Of a stretch of DNA of 64,000 nt, positions 17,793 through 27,113 are shown in pieces. Origin of the DNA: Rickettsiales bacterium (GTDB lineage: Bacteria; Pseudomonadota; Alphaproteobacteria; Rickettsiales; SXRF01). The DNA lies in contig JAWKXN010000001.1 in assembly GCA_041396965.1 (NCBI GenBank), positions 1,612,001 through 1,676,000 of the forward strand, read 5' to 3'. The position numbers and the translations under genes were made by a program. Every line of letters starts with the position of its first letter. The stretch's first letter is position 1. The notes beneath the pieces are model-generated. The model searched no databases. It saw only the letters and a program-made list of their open reading frames with translations, and was not told the origin of the DNA.

Positions 17793-19166
17793 TCAACTTA
17801 CACCATATTTATTCAAAAATTCTTCAGCCAGCTTATACATACTGCTACCATGCGACCCTTTAATCAAAACCACATCATTTTTTTGCAACGCATCAAAAGC
17901 CAATTCTGATAATTCGTCTATATTTTCAGCGTAAGCACCACGCATATTCTCTGGCAAGGCGTCATATAAATTATGCATTAAATCACCAGCCGCGTATATC
18001 TTATCAAAATTTTCTTTTCGCAGCGTATCAGCTAATTCCTTGTGTAGCATTCCAGCGTCTTTTCCTAGCTCTAACATATCACCAAGAAACGCTATCTTCC
18101 GCCCTTTCCTACCTCCTGCCTGCCAAACCTCGCTAGTTTTAGCGAAAGCCCCTCGCATACTAACCGGACTTGCGTTATAACTATCATTTATAAGCAACAC
18201 CCTCTTATCACCCACAGTGATTTCCGCGACTTCTCCCCTTCCCCTAGCTTCCGAGAAAGCAGCAAGGGCGGCGGCGGATTTTTTAATATCAAGTCCAAGA
18301 GCATTACAAACCGCGAGAACCGACAGCGATATTACAGCAAAATGATAGCCAATAGCTCCTATCTTATATTTTATATCATTCCCGAGAATATCAGCATGCA
18401 CTTCACAACCACCAACAAAAGGCTTATAATCTAAAAGCTGTAAATCCGCTCCAGAACTTTTACCAAAAGTTATTTTACTAAAATCAAGATCAGAAAAATA
18501 CAACTGATCAGCGTTTATAATCGCCACCCCATCTTCGGCAAGCCCCTCAAAAATCTCCGCTTTTGCCTTTGCTATATCATCCACAGAATCAAAAAATTCC
18601 ATATGCACCGCTTCCACGCAGCTAACAACCGCTATATCAGGACGCGCTATTTCAGTTAAATATAATATTTCACCAGCATGATTCATGCCCATCTCAAATA
18701 CCGCATACTGCGTGTCTATCGGCATATTGGTAAGACTAAGCGGCAAACCTATATGGTTATTAAAATTACCCGAAGTCACGTAAGTTTTACCATGCACCGC
18801 AAGAGCGATACTAAGCATATCTTTTGTGCTGGTTTTACCAACACTGCCAGTAACTCCGACTATTTTCGCGGCGCATCTTTTCCGGTTATATCTTGCCATA
18901 TCAGCAAGAGCGACAAGCGCATCATCAACTACAAGCTGATTACCACCTATATCAAGACTACGCTCAACAATAGCGGCTATCGCGCCATTCTTAAAAGCCT
19001 CCACCACATAATCATGACCATCAAACTGCTCACCTTTTATCGCCACAAAAATATCACCGGCACGTACTTTGCGACTATCAATCTCTACTCGCCACGCGCA
19101 CCACTCACCATTCGCCACACCGCCAGTAGCTCTCACTAAATCCGCCACTGCCCACAATGCGCTCAT
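17793..19166 (-). CDS. murF: UDP-MurNAc-tripeptide--D-Ala-D-Ala ligase MurF
   Basis: MurF adds the D-Ala-D-Ala made by Ddl. Its 457 residues include the N-terminal domain (VEIDSRKVRAGDIFVAIKG), ATP loop GSVGKTSTK at about 107-115, EMGMNHAGEI and NDSYNASPVSM. It starts with ATGA overlap on the murE stop. Confidence 0.96.
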   Translation of the reverse strand: MSALWAVADLVRATGGVANGEWCAWRVEIDSRKVRAGDIFVAIKGEQFDGHDYVVEAFKNGAIAAIVERSLDIGGNQLVVDDALVALADMARYNRKRCAAKIVGVTGSVGKTSTKDMLSIALAVHGKTYVTSGNFNNHIGLPLSLTNMPIDTQYAVFEMGMNHAGEILYLTEIARPDIAVVSCVEAVHMEFFDSVDDIAKAKAEIFEGLAEDGVAIINADQLYFSDLDFSKITFGKSSGADLQLLDYKPFVGGCEVHADILGNDIKYKIGAIGYHFAVISLSVLAVCNALGLDIKKSAAALAAFSEARGRGEVAEITVGDKRVLLINDSYNASPVSMRGAFAKTSEVWQAGGRKGRKIAFLGDMLELGKDAGMLHKELADTLRKENFDKIYAAGDLMHNLYDALPENMRGAYAENIDELSELAFDALQKNDVVLIKGSHGSSMYKLAEEFLNKYGVS

Positions 19167-20650
19167 AAAACACCATTTAACTTATCAGCAGCGGCACAAG
19201 CCACCTTAACATCATCAAACGGCAATTTCTGATCTCCAACTATCTGATTTTTCTCATGACCTTTACCGGCTATCACCAATACATCACCTTTTTTAAGTTT
19301 TTCTACCGCCACGTAAATCGCCTCCTCCCTGCCTGCTACTTCCACACATTTATTCCTATCCATAAATCCTTCTAAAACCTCCTTACGAATAATTCGTGGA
19401 TCTTCACTTCTCGGATTATCATCCGTTACTACAGAATAATCAGCAAGCTCACCGGCAATTTTCCCCATTTGTGGACGCTTTCCCTTATCCCTATCACCAC
19501 CACAACCAAACACAAGATATAATTTACCAGCGGTATGCTCTCTTAGAGTTTTTAGTATATTGGCAAGTGCGAGCGGCGTGTGGGCGAAATCAACAAATAT
19601 AGAAGCATCATTTTGTGTTCTCACCGCCAGCTCAAGCCTACCCGATACTCCTTTTAACTTCTGTATTAACCCTAATATTTTCTCAAGATTACCACCAACA
19701 CTTACCGCAAGTCCGATAGCAGCCAGTACATTCATAACCTGAAACTCACCTACTAGCGGAATATGCGAGTTATATTTCTTCCCAAATAAAGTAAGCTTCA
19801 CTTCCTGACCATAAGCGTCAGGAACGATAGACTCTATCTTTAACTCCCCAGTGTTTTTCCCAAATCCTATTATATCATGACCACGCTCTTTACATATAGA
19901 CTCAAGCTCAGGAAACATTTTATCATCACAATTAAGCACAGCGTTTCTACCAGCGGGTAGTAATTCCTTGAACAACCTTGACTTAGCGGAAAAATAAGCT
20001 TCCGGCGTTTTATGGTAATCCAAATGATCACGCCCAAAATTAGTAAAAGCCGCCGCGCTTAAATTAACTCCATCCAAACGATATTGTGATAGCCCATGAC
20101 TTGACGCTTCCATAGCAAGATAATCTATACCACCACTTACTAACTCGTCCAAAATACGATGCAACTCTACGGGATCAGGAGTAGTAAGACCTTCTGGGTA
20201 AAGATTCTTACCATCTCCAGCAATAACTCCGATAGTGCCAATTGACGCGGAACTATCACCCATAGAGTGCATAATCTGCCGAAAGAAGTCAGCGACCGAT
20301 GTCTTTCCGTCAGTTCCGGTAATCGCTACTATTTTCTCTGACTGCCTTCTGTAAAAACTCACTGCCATTTTTGCCAGAGCAAGACGAGCTTCTTCCACCA
20401 TTACAACTGGTATATCGCAATCCACAACAACAGAGTCTTTTCCCATTACAATAGCCATCGCCCCATTCGCTATAGCCTGTGGTATAAAATCAGTGCCATC
20501 ACGCTTATCACCTTTTATAGCGACAAATACATAACCATCCTTAACCTTAGAGGAATCAGCGGAAATCCCACGCACCGCTAAATCTTTACATGATTCTTGT
20601 AAAGACATCACATCACCCATACCACCTAGCAAATCAATAAGAAGCGGCAC
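19163..20650 (-). CDS. murE: UDP-MurNAc-L-Ala-D-Glu--meso-DAP ligase MurE
   Basis: MurE adds the third stem-peptide residue. It has 495 residues with ATP loop TGTDGKTS at about 111-118 and MEASSHGLSQ. TDDNPRSEDP holds the DNPR motif that marks the meso-diaminopimelate-specific enzymes, so the peptidoglycan is of DAP type. I chose the GTG start at 20650, with GAGG seven bases upstream. It overlaps the ftsI end by 17 bases. Confidence 0.95.
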   Translation of the reverse strand: MPLLIDLLGGMGDVMSLQESCKDLAVRGISADSSKVKDGYVFVAIKGDKRDGTDFIPQAIANGAMAIVMGKDSVVVDCDIPVVMVEEARLALAKMAVSFYRRQSEKIVAITGTDGKTSVADFFRQIMHSMGDSSASIGTIGVIAGDGKNLYPEGLTTPDPVELHRILDELVSGGIDYLAMEASSHGLSQYRLDGVNLSAAAFTNFGRDHLDYHKTPEAYFSAKSRLFKELLPAGRNAVLNCDDKMFPELESICKERGHDIIGFGKNTGELKIESIVPDAYGQEVKLTLFGKKYNSHIPLVGEFQVMNVLAAIGLAVSVGGNLEKILGLIQKLKGVSGRLELAVRTQNDASIFVDFAHTPLALANILKTLREHTAGKLYLVFGCGGDRDKGKRPQMGKIAGELADYSVVTDDNPRSEDPRIIRKEVLEGFMDRNKCVEVAGREEAIYVAVEKLKKGDVLVIAGKGHEKNQIVGDQKLPFDDVKVACAAADKLNGVL

Positions 20651-22451
20651 TTATATACCTCTTATTAATAGAAGCTCCAGCGGCGTTTCTCATATTATTT
20701 CCTCTATTTTTATTCTTATTATCATCAACCCAAAACTTATCAGCATCATCTTCCGGCACGTCATAACGAGGCTTTATTCCCATCATTGGTCCCATCATCT
20801 CTATTATATTGCGCACTATAGGAGCGGCTATCCAACCACCGGTAGCGAAACCATGAGTTGATTTATTACCTTTTGGCTCATCTACCATTACAAATACCAC
20901 ATACTGCGGATCATCTACCGGAAAAACCCCGACAAATGATACCATTTTTTTATCCCTATCATATTTACCACCAATGATCTTTTCAGCAGTTCCAGTTTTA
21001 CCACCAACACGATAGCCCGGAACATCAGCGCTTCTGGCTGTTCCATATTCAACCACCAACCTCATAAGCCTACGAATATTCTTTGATGTTTTATCGCTAA
21101 TAATTCTGTGTTCACTATCATTTTTACTTTTATTACCATCTTTAAGTAGCGTTAAATTTTTTATAATCCCCCCACCAACTATAGCAGATATTCCTCTTAC
21201 CAAATGTAATGGCGTTACTGAGATACCGTGACCATAAGAAATAGTGACAGTATTAATATCCTTCCAATCAGACGGATAAGCTGGTGACGCTCTTTCCGGT
21301 ATCTCAATATCAAACCGCTCAAACATCCCAAGATTTTTCATAAACTCTTTTTGTCTTTTTCCACCAACATCAAGCGCCATTTTCGCTGTTCCTACATTAG
21401 ACGAATAAGCATATATTTCCGGCACTGATAGCCAACGCCTTCTGGCGTGTGAGTCACGAATAACAGATGATGATATTCTCAAAGGCTCCGTAGCGTCATA
21501 GCCACCCTTCATACCCCTTACGCCATATTCAAGCCCCATAGCCATAGTAAAGCTCTTAAAAGTTGATCCCATCTCGTAAGTACCAAAACTCACACGGTTA
21601 AACTTTCTACATTCTTCTGGCTTCATCTTTTTATGACATATTGGTGGTTTATGTGGATTAAAATCCGGCAGAGAAACCATAGCCAAAACCTCACCAGATT
21701 TAATATTGGAAATAACTCCCGCCGCGCCAAGAGCCTTAAACTCCTTCACCGTTTTTAGCAATTCTGAATGCATCATCGCTTGCAGACGGACATCTACGGA
21801 AAGCTCAAGAGGTTCATTATTTATTGATTCATCAAGGAGCCTACGGTTAAATTGCTGCTCTATACCAGCCCTGCCCTTATTATCTATATTTACATAACCG
21901 ATAAGATGGGAGAAAAGGTTACCATAAGGATATACTCTTTTCTCACTTGGCGCGAAATAAACTCCCGGTATGCCGAAACTATTAACTTCTTTCTGCTCTT
22001 TTGGAGTGAGATTACGCTTTATCCAGACGAAACGTTTTTTACTTTTTAGGTTACGTAAAACTTTTTTTTTACTTAAAGAAAGAGCTGTCGCTAGCTTTAC
22101 AGCGGCATCTCCAACATTTATCACCTCATCAGGACGTACATAAGCCGATGAGGTAATAAGACCGGTCGCGAGTAAAGTTCCATTCCTATCAACTATGTTA
22201 CCTCGTGATAAAATAGGTTTTTTTATATCTAAATTTACTTCACGATTTTCTGATTCATCATCAAGATCAAACACGGTAACAGTAAGAGCTTTCGGATTAT
22301 CAATAACAGCCACCTCTATCATACGAAAAGCTATGCTGACAAAAAACAATATGAAAACAAAGCCCACCTGCCATATACGAGCATGACTCTGTTCAACGAT
22401 TCTGCGTGATGTGCTTTTATCAATTACAACTTTTTTTGATTGCCTATGCAT
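20634..22451 (-). CDS. ftsI: Septal transpeptidase FtsI (PBP3)
   Basis: FtsI is a class B penicillin-binding protein of about 605 residues that cross-links septal peptidoglycan. A basic N-terminus precedes one membrane helix (VGFVFILFFVSIAFRMIEV). The dimerisation domain includes RGNIVDRNGTLLA. The transpeptidase motifs are STFK (serine nucleophile), SSN and KTGT. A long Asp/Asn-rich tail follows. The ATG at 22451 is chosen because it comes just after the ftsL stop; codons before it would lie inside ftsL. Confidence 0.95.
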   Translation of the reverse strand: MHRQSKKVVIDKSTSRRIVEQSHARIWQVGFVFILFFVSIAFRMIEVAVIDNPKALTVTVFDLDDESENREVNLDIKKPILSRGNIVDRNGTLLATGLITSSAYVRPDEVINVGDAAVKLATALSLSKKKVLRNLKSKKRFVWIKRNLTPKEQKEVNSFGIPGVYFAPSEKRVYPYGNLFSHLIGYVNIDNKGRAGIEQQFNRRLLDESINNEPLELSVDVRLQAMMHSELLKTVKEFKALGAAGVISNIKSGEVLAMVSLPDFNPHKPPICHKKMKPEECRKFNRVSFGTYEMGSTFKSFTMAMGLEYGVRGMKGGYDATEPLRISSSVIRDSHARRRWLSVPEIYAYSSNVGTAKMALDVGGKRQKEFMKNLGMFERFDIEIPERASPAYPSDWKDINTVTISYGHGISVTPLHLVRGISAIVGGGIIKNLTLLKDGNKSKNDSEHRIISDKTSKNIRRLMRLVVEYGTARSADVPGYRVGGKTGTAEKIIGGKYDRDKKMVSFVGVFPVDDPQYVVFVMVDEPKGNKSTHGFATGGWIAAPIVRNIIEMMGPMMGIKPRYDVPEDDADKFWVDDNKNKNRGNNMRNAAGASINKRYISAASY

Positions 22452-22455
22452 AATA

Positions 22456-22824
22456 TTACCGCAATCCAGAACCATCACTATAATATAGAACCACAGGACG
22501 TACACCTTCTTCCAAAGCCTGTATCTCTTCCTGAGCTATATAATGGTTGTGGAAAGCAATAGCGTCTATCTCAGCTACACTACTTACAGTGACAGACCTC
22601 GCGTCAAGATATTTCGCCGCAAGCTTACGCAGACGTTCCGGTCTATTCAAATACGCCCACTCGGCTGCCGCCACATGCAGAGCTTCTTTCTCTTTTCTTA
22701 CCTCTTTAGAAATATCCGCTATCTCCGCTCTGACTGACTGAACCTCATATTTAATCTTGTAAATAGCGAAAGAAGACCCAACAACAGTCATAGCGCATAT
22801 AAAAACAACAAAAAGACGATTCAT
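22456..22824 (-). CDS. ftsL: FtsL-like cell division protein
   Basis: The protein has 122 residues. One membrane helix lies at the N-terminus (LFVVFICAMTVVGSSFAIY), followed by a coiled coil (about residues 28-50) and a periplasmic tail with LNRPERLRKLA. That Leu-Asn-Arg-Pro-Glu-Arg motif is typical of alphaproteobacterial FtsL. It is placed between rsmH (ATGA overlap) and ftsI, as expected. Confidence 0.9.
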   Translation of the reverse strand: MNRLFVVFICAMTVVGSSFAIYKIKYEVQSVRAEIADISKEVRKEKEALHVAAAEWAYLNRPERLRKLAAKYLDARSVTVSSVAEIDAIAFHNHYIAQEEIQALEEGVRPVVLYYSDGSGLR

Positions 22825-23792
22825 AACACCGCCTCCTCATTCTTTACTATCATCCTCATAACCGCCGAGCGAGCACGCGGATTATTTTCCAGCTCTATTT
22901 TCCCAGCGATACGTTTCTCCGGTTTTGGTAGAAAAAAAGAAGGGGCACCCTCCTTACCATAAGCCGACGCTTTAGCAAGCTCAGCTACATGGCGAGAATG
23001 CCCCTCAAGTTTACCACAACGGGAGTGGGTAAAACGTTTAACGATACGATCCTCAAGTGAGTGAAAGCTGACAACAACCAGCTTTCCTCCACCGGCAAGC
23101 AGCTTCTCAGAAGCAGCAAGCCCAGATTCTATAGCGTCAAATTCCTTGTTCACATAAATACGAAGCGCCTGAAAGCTACGAGTAGCCAGATCCGTTTTCG
23201 TATATTTCTTTCTATATCCACCAACTGCCAAGCGAATAATATCAGCAAGACGTGAAGTGGTTACTATCGGCTCCTCCGCGCGTGCGCGGACAATCGCGCT
23301 TGCCACTTTACGCGCCGCTTTTTCCTCACCATAATAATAAAAAATATCCGCAAGCTCCGAAGCATCCGCGCTGTTTATCACATCAGCGGCATTCATCCCC
23401 TCACCTGACATCCGCATGTCAAGAGCGCTATCAAAACGGAATGAAAATCCACGTTCTGGAGTATCAAGCTGCATGGAAGACACACCAAGATCTAAAACTA
23501 CACCATCAACTGACTCAATTCCCTTCTCAGCTAGCAACTCACACATATCGGCAAAATTACCCAACACCCAAACAAACCTTCCAGCAAACTCCCTTTCTAA
23601 AACATCAGCGAATTCTTTAGTTGAGGGATCTCTATCTATCGCGTAAACACGACAATCAGCTCTTTGTAAAATAGCCCTGCTATAACCACCAGCGCCAAAA
23701 GTCCCATCAACATAAATACCACCATCTACCGGATTAAGCCAATCAAGCATCTCATTTAACATCACCGGATTATGTGGGCTGCGCGAACTCAT
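22821..23792 (-). CDS. rsmH: 16S rRNA m4C1402 methyltransferase RsmH
   Basis: The protein has 323 residues. The SAM motif is DGTFGAGGYSRAIL, and YAIDRDP, LDLGVSSMQLD and SFHSLEDRIVKRF are further MraW/RsmH signatures. It methylates C1402 in the decoding centre. The start overlaps the mraZ stop (TAATG), so the two are translationally coupled. Confidence 0.96.
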   Translation of the reverse strand: MSSRSPHNPVMLNEMLDWLNPVDGGIYVDGTFGAGGYSRAILQRADCRVYAIDRDPSTKEFADVLEREFAGRFVWVLGNFADMCELLAEKGIESVDGVVLDLGVSSMQLDTPERGFSFRFDSALDMRMSGEGMNAADVINSADASELADIFYYYGEEKAARKVASAIVRARAEEPIVTTSRLADIIRLAVGGYRKKYTKTDLATRSFQALRIYVNKEFDAIESGLAASEKLLAGGGKLVVVSFHSLEDRIVKRFTHSRCGKLEGHSRHVAELAKASAYGKEGAPSFFLPKPEKRIAGKIELENNPRARSAVMRMIVKNEEAVL

Positions 23793-24250
23793 TATGGCTG
23801 CCCTTTCATCATAAATCGTTTCTCTTTAACAAGTAGGCGAGCGCGAGCGGAGTAAGCGGCAAAAGCCTTCGGTTCCCATATGTCAAACGTATCGCCCTTA
23901 CCAACAAACGTCGCTTGCTCTTTAAGCGAAGCCAGCTCTATCAATTTTTCAGGCAACATAACCCGTCCCTCAGTATCAAAAGAAAGCTGCACGGACTCCC
24001 CAAATAAAGTGGTGATAAAAGCGTCTTTTTCCTCAGAATATGGATCAAACTGCTCAATTCGCTCATTTAGTTTTACTATCCGGCTCATGCCACACGCCTC
24101 AATACATTCATTAATCGGTGACGGATAGGCGACAACCCCAACAAACCCACCAGCGACCACATTCGCGGCAACAGCGGAACGAAAAGAAGCCGGTACGCTA
24201 ACGCGACCTTTCTTATCAATACGGTTCTGGAATGTTGACAAAAAAAGCAT
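23792..24250 (-). CDS. mraZ: Transcriptional regulator MraZ
   Basis: The protein has 152 residues with two AbrB-like SpoVT halves, each with the D-x3-R signature: DKKGRVSVPA (N-terminal) and DTEGRVMLPEKL (C-terminal). MraZ forms a ring that binds repeated TGGG boxes and represses its own dcw cluster in E. coli. Matching boxes overlap the promoter upstream. Confidence 0.95.
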   Translation of the reverse strand: MLFLSTFQNRIDKKGRVSVPASFRSAVAANVVAGGFVGVVAYPSPINECIEACGMSRIVKLNERIEQFDPYSEEKDAFITTLFGESVQLSFDTEGRVMLPEKLIELASLKEQATFVGKGDTFDIWEPKAFAAYSARARLLVKEKRFMMKGQP

Positions 24251-24274
24251 GGCACAGACATCTTACGGGCTATT

Positions 24275-24299
24275 TTGGGATTTCATGGGTATTTATGGG
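24275..24299. promoter_or_regulatory. MraZ operator: three TGGGN boxes with 10-base period
   Basis: On the plus strand TGGGA (24275-24279), TGGGT (24285-24289) and TGGGA (24295-24299) are separated by exactly five bases each, the known MraZ-binding layout. Further TGGG occurs at 24317-24320 and TGGGA at 24338-24342. The boxes lie between the mraZ promoter -10 and the mraZ start, a repressing position. The boxes read towards the divergent EF-hand-like gene. Confidence 0.8.
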
Positions 24300-24328
24300 A
24301 ATCTATCGTAAAAATATGGGTTAGTCAA
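24300..24328 (-). promoter_or_regulatory. Promoter of the mraZ division cluster
   Basis: On the minus strand TTGACT (24328-24323), a 17-base spacer, and TAGATT (24305-24300). The predicted start near 24293 falls inside the MraZ boxes. The leader to the mraZ ATG is about 43 bases. Confidence 0.65.
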
Positions 24329-24521
24329 CAAACTTAATGGGAAAAATAAAAAAATAAAAACTCAATCATTAATAGAATTATTATCAACAATTAATTTAAT
24401 TATGACAAAAATGGTCAAAAAAACTAAACAAACCCGTAACAAAAACTTCACACATCTTTTCACAAAAATAAGCTACACTGTAAGAATGGGTAAGCCTGTG
24501 AAAAATTAAGAAAAACACCAA

Positions 24522-25712
24522 ATGGACAAGATAAAAGAGCAAGATATAAAGCATAAAGACAACACTGATAAGAACAGTGATAGTCTTGCTCAAGCCGAGC
24601 ACAGGCAGGAAGTCCTTGATAACGCGCCAAAAAGAGCTGAAAAATTCGCCCCCAGAGCATTCACCGCCCTTAATTATGGTGGTGTTAATTGGCTACTAAA
24701 CTCCGTAATATCCCTTGCTATAACCTATAATATAATGTCAACCAAAGGGGCGAAAAACTTTGTTAACATTATATCTAAAGGGTTTATGCCTATAGCCAAG
24801 GGCTGGAAAAAAACTATCAACTTATTCGGAGCGAATAAGCCTATAAACCCAAAATCAGTAGAAGCAAGTGCTCGCTCAACCGCTGAGACTACTATGATGA
24901 TGATCGCTGGATTCATTATACTACCACCTATGCAATGGCTAGAAAATCGCAAAAAGGAAATTGTTGATAAAATAGACCATTTGCGTAACCCTAAATACCA
25001 TAAGTACGTTGAAAAAAATGGTATAGAACCAGAACCGCTTCCTTATGAAAAAAAGGAAGAAAAACATACAATGAAAGATCTTATATCCGCTCGCCTAGCC
25101 AGCCTTGTCGCGATTCTAGGTGTTGACGCGGCAATACAGGGTGTAAATAACAGCCTTGCTGAAAAAGGCAGAGGGAACTTGGATACAGCGGAATGGAAAC
25201 TAGGAAACAAAATATACGATAAATTCCCTAACTTTAGCAAAAAAGCCAGTAAATTTTTCTCCGTGAAAGGCAAAGGGATAGAGGGAATCCAAGAATCTCA
25301 AATGGAAAATCTACAAAAAACTATTAAAACTAACGACCCAAATCGTCTGGTCTTTGCTGAACAGTCACGTTTTGTGAGCAAAGAATTTCTACTTACCGCT
25401 ATATTCTCTACCATAATGTTCACTGTAGCCAAAACTGGTGGTCTTGGTAAAATGTTAAACAAACTCGGCTTTAAGACTGAGCGGAAACAGCAAAAAGCGA
25501 TTGATGATATGCTGCCAGATATACCATTCGTGCCAATCACCCGTGGTGAGATTGACCTTGATGGTGATGGGAAGATCGGCAATGAAAAATATACCGATAA
25601 GATAAAACCACGCGACAATATAAAGACATTAAAAGAAAGGGAGAATACTAGCTTTACTGATCGTCATTTGAGTGAGTCGTTAACAAATCAGCAATTGGCA
25701 ATGCAGCCTTAA
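24522..25712 (+). CDS. EF-hand-like membrane protein, tandem copy 1
   Basis: The protein has 396 residues and no recognised family. A charged N-terminus (to about 40) precedes APRAFTALNYGGVNWLLNSV with a hydrophobic stretch at about 45-70. A second lies at about 125-145 (MMMIAGFIILPPMQWL) and a third near 190-210. RNPKYHKYVEKNGIEPEPLP is conserved in both copies. Near the C-terminus, TRGEIDLDGDGKIGNEKYT resembles an EF-hand or dockerin calcium loop, with Asp at positions 1, 3 and 5 but Lys at 12. No signal peptide is evident. The next gene is a clear paralogue nine bases downstream. It is divergent from mraZ. Confidence 0.8.
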   Translation: MDKIKEQDIKHKDNTDKNSDSLAQAEHRQEVLDNAPKRAEKFAPRAFTALNYGGVNWLLNSVISLAITYNIMSTKGAKNFVNIISKGFMPIAKGWKKTINLFGANKPINPKSVEASARSTAETTMMMIAGFIILPPMQWLENRKKEIVDKIDHLRNPKYHKYVEKNGIEPEPLPYEKKEEKHTMKDLISARLASLVAILGVDAAIQGVNNSLAEKGRGNLDTAEWKLGNKIYDKFPNFSKKASKFFSVKGKGIEGIQESQMENLQKTIKTNDPNRLVFAEQSRFVSKEFLLTAIFSTIMFTVAKTGGLGKMLNKLGFKTERKQQKAIDDMLPDIPFVPITRGEIDLDGDGKIGNEKYTDKIKPRDNIKTLKERENTSFTDRHLSESLTNQQLAMQP

Positions 25713-25721
25713 TGTAAATTT

Positions 25722-26906
25722 ATGGAAAAAGCAAAAGAGCAAGATAAAACAATAAAAGATACCGTAGAGGATAAAGACGGCGAAAGCTCTGCTCAACCTG
25801 AAAATAGGCAAGAAATACTTAAAGACGCTCCAAAAAGATCAGAAAAATTCGCCGAAAGATCCTTCACCGCCATAAATTACGGCGGCATCAACTGGTTTGT
25901 CAATTCCACATTATCCCTATTTATAACCTATAATCTTTTAACCACCAAAGGCGGGCAAGCGTTCAAGCAAGGTCTACAAAAAACTTATATACAAATAGCC
26001 AAAGGTTTTAAGAAACTAAAAAGCCCTTTCAAACCGGTGGAACAAATAAACGAAGTAGCGATAAAAGAAAACGCGCGCTCATCGGTTGAGACTATGACCA
26101 CCATGATCGCTGGATTTCTTGTTCTTCCATTCATGAAATGGATGAATGACCATAAAAAAGAAGTAACCCATAAAATAGATAAAGTCCGCAATCCCAAATA
26201 TCATAAATATATAAAAGAAAAAGGCATAGAACCAGAGCCATTACCGTATGAAAAGAAACATGAGGAAACGCAGAGCTGGAAAGAGTTGATAACCGCACGA
26301 CTCATAGCTATGGGCACGAATATTGGCTTAGATATTGGTGTACAAAGCATGAATAATAATCTCGCGACAAAAGGAAAGGATAATCTTGACACGCTAGAGT
26401 GGAAAATGGGTGGAAAAATTCATGATAAATTCCCTAACTTTAGCAAAAAATTTGGTAAATTATTCTCTATGGAAGGGAAAGGTTTAGAAGAAATATCAAA
26501 CAGGGGACTTCTAGAAAAAACTATCGGCAGCAAAGAATCCAGCAAAGTAGTTTTCTCTGAGCAAATACGCCTTACCAGCAAGGAATTAATCCAAACTGCT
26601 ACCCTTACCACATTCATGTTAATACTGGAAAAAACTACATGGCTTGGTGACGCTCTAAAAAAGCTTGGCTTTAAAACTGAGCGTAAACAGCAAAAAGCGA
26701 TTGACGATATGCTACCAGATATACCGCTTGTCCCAATAACTCGTGGTGAGATTGATCTTGACGGCGATGGTCTGATCGGCAATGAAAAATATACTGGCAA
26801 AATAAAATCAGTGAAAAATAAACTAAAACCAGAAAAAACTAGCGGCAGCTTCGTGGATCGTTACACAGGAAATCAGCTAGACCAGCAGCTATCCCCTCAA
26901 ATCTAA
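25722..26906 (+). CDS. EF-hand-like membrane protein, tandem copy 2
   Basis: A 394-residue paralogue of the preceding gene, alike over the full length. The best-conserved parts are the APKRSEKFAERSFTAINYGG start, RNPKYHKY, DKFPNFSKKFGKLFS and the block FKTERKQQKAIDDMLPDIP. The loop DLDGDGLIGNEKYT follows directly. The linkers and the far C-terminus differ most. Such a pair suggests duplication with selection on the C-terminal block. Function is unknown; a membrane-attached protein of this lineage with a possible calcium site is the most that can be said. Confidence 0.8.
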   Translation: MEKAKEQDKTIKDTVEDKDGESSAQPENRQEILKDAPKRSEKFAERSFTAINYGGINWFVNSTLSLFITYNLLTTKGGQAFKQGLQKTYIQIAKGFKKLKSPFKPVEQINEVAIKENARSSVETMTTMIAGFLVLPFMKWMNDHKKEVTHKIDKVRNPKYHKYIKEKGIEPEPLPYEKKHEETQSWKELITARLIAMGTNIGLDIGVQSMNNNLATKGKDNLDTLEWKMGGKIHDKFPNFSKKFGKLFSMEGKGLEEISNRGLLEKTIGSKESSKVVFSEQIRLTSKELIQTATLTTFMLILEKTTWLGDALKKLGFKTERKQQKAIDDMLPDIPLVPITRGEIDLDGDGLIGNEKYTGKIKSVKNKLKPEKTSGSFVDRYTGNQLDQQLSPQI

Positions 26907-27113
26907 CCACACATATACCCAACTACCAGTTAAAGTCCTGGATAAAAGGTATGAATCTCTTTACTCATACTCTAAGGTTTTTGCAACTCAAATTCCCACC
27001 TGTGCGGAAATGATAAGGCAGTGATTTTAACCTATAAGAGACAATAAATGAAAATTTATACGAACCGCTTCACGCCTATGCTGCCAAAGGACGGTAGAAA
27101 CAAACCGTCAAAT
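26907..27113. other. Intergenic region between convergent genes
   Basis: No convincing gene. It contains the small inverted repeat GTATGA/TCATAC near 26950-26975. A 24-codon open frame (27048-27122) overlaps the rpsD end and has only a weak ribosome site. Confidence 0.4.
27090..27109 (-). terminator. Hairpin after rpsD
   Basis: GACGGT and ACCGTC pair around an eight-base loop just downstream of the rpsD stop. The following T-run is poor, so this is a weak terminator or an mRNA 3' end structure. Confidence 0.4.

Noticed and set aside
22452..22505. A longer ftsI start
   Set aside because: It would lie inside ftsL, and the family starts at the basic MHRQSKK segment.
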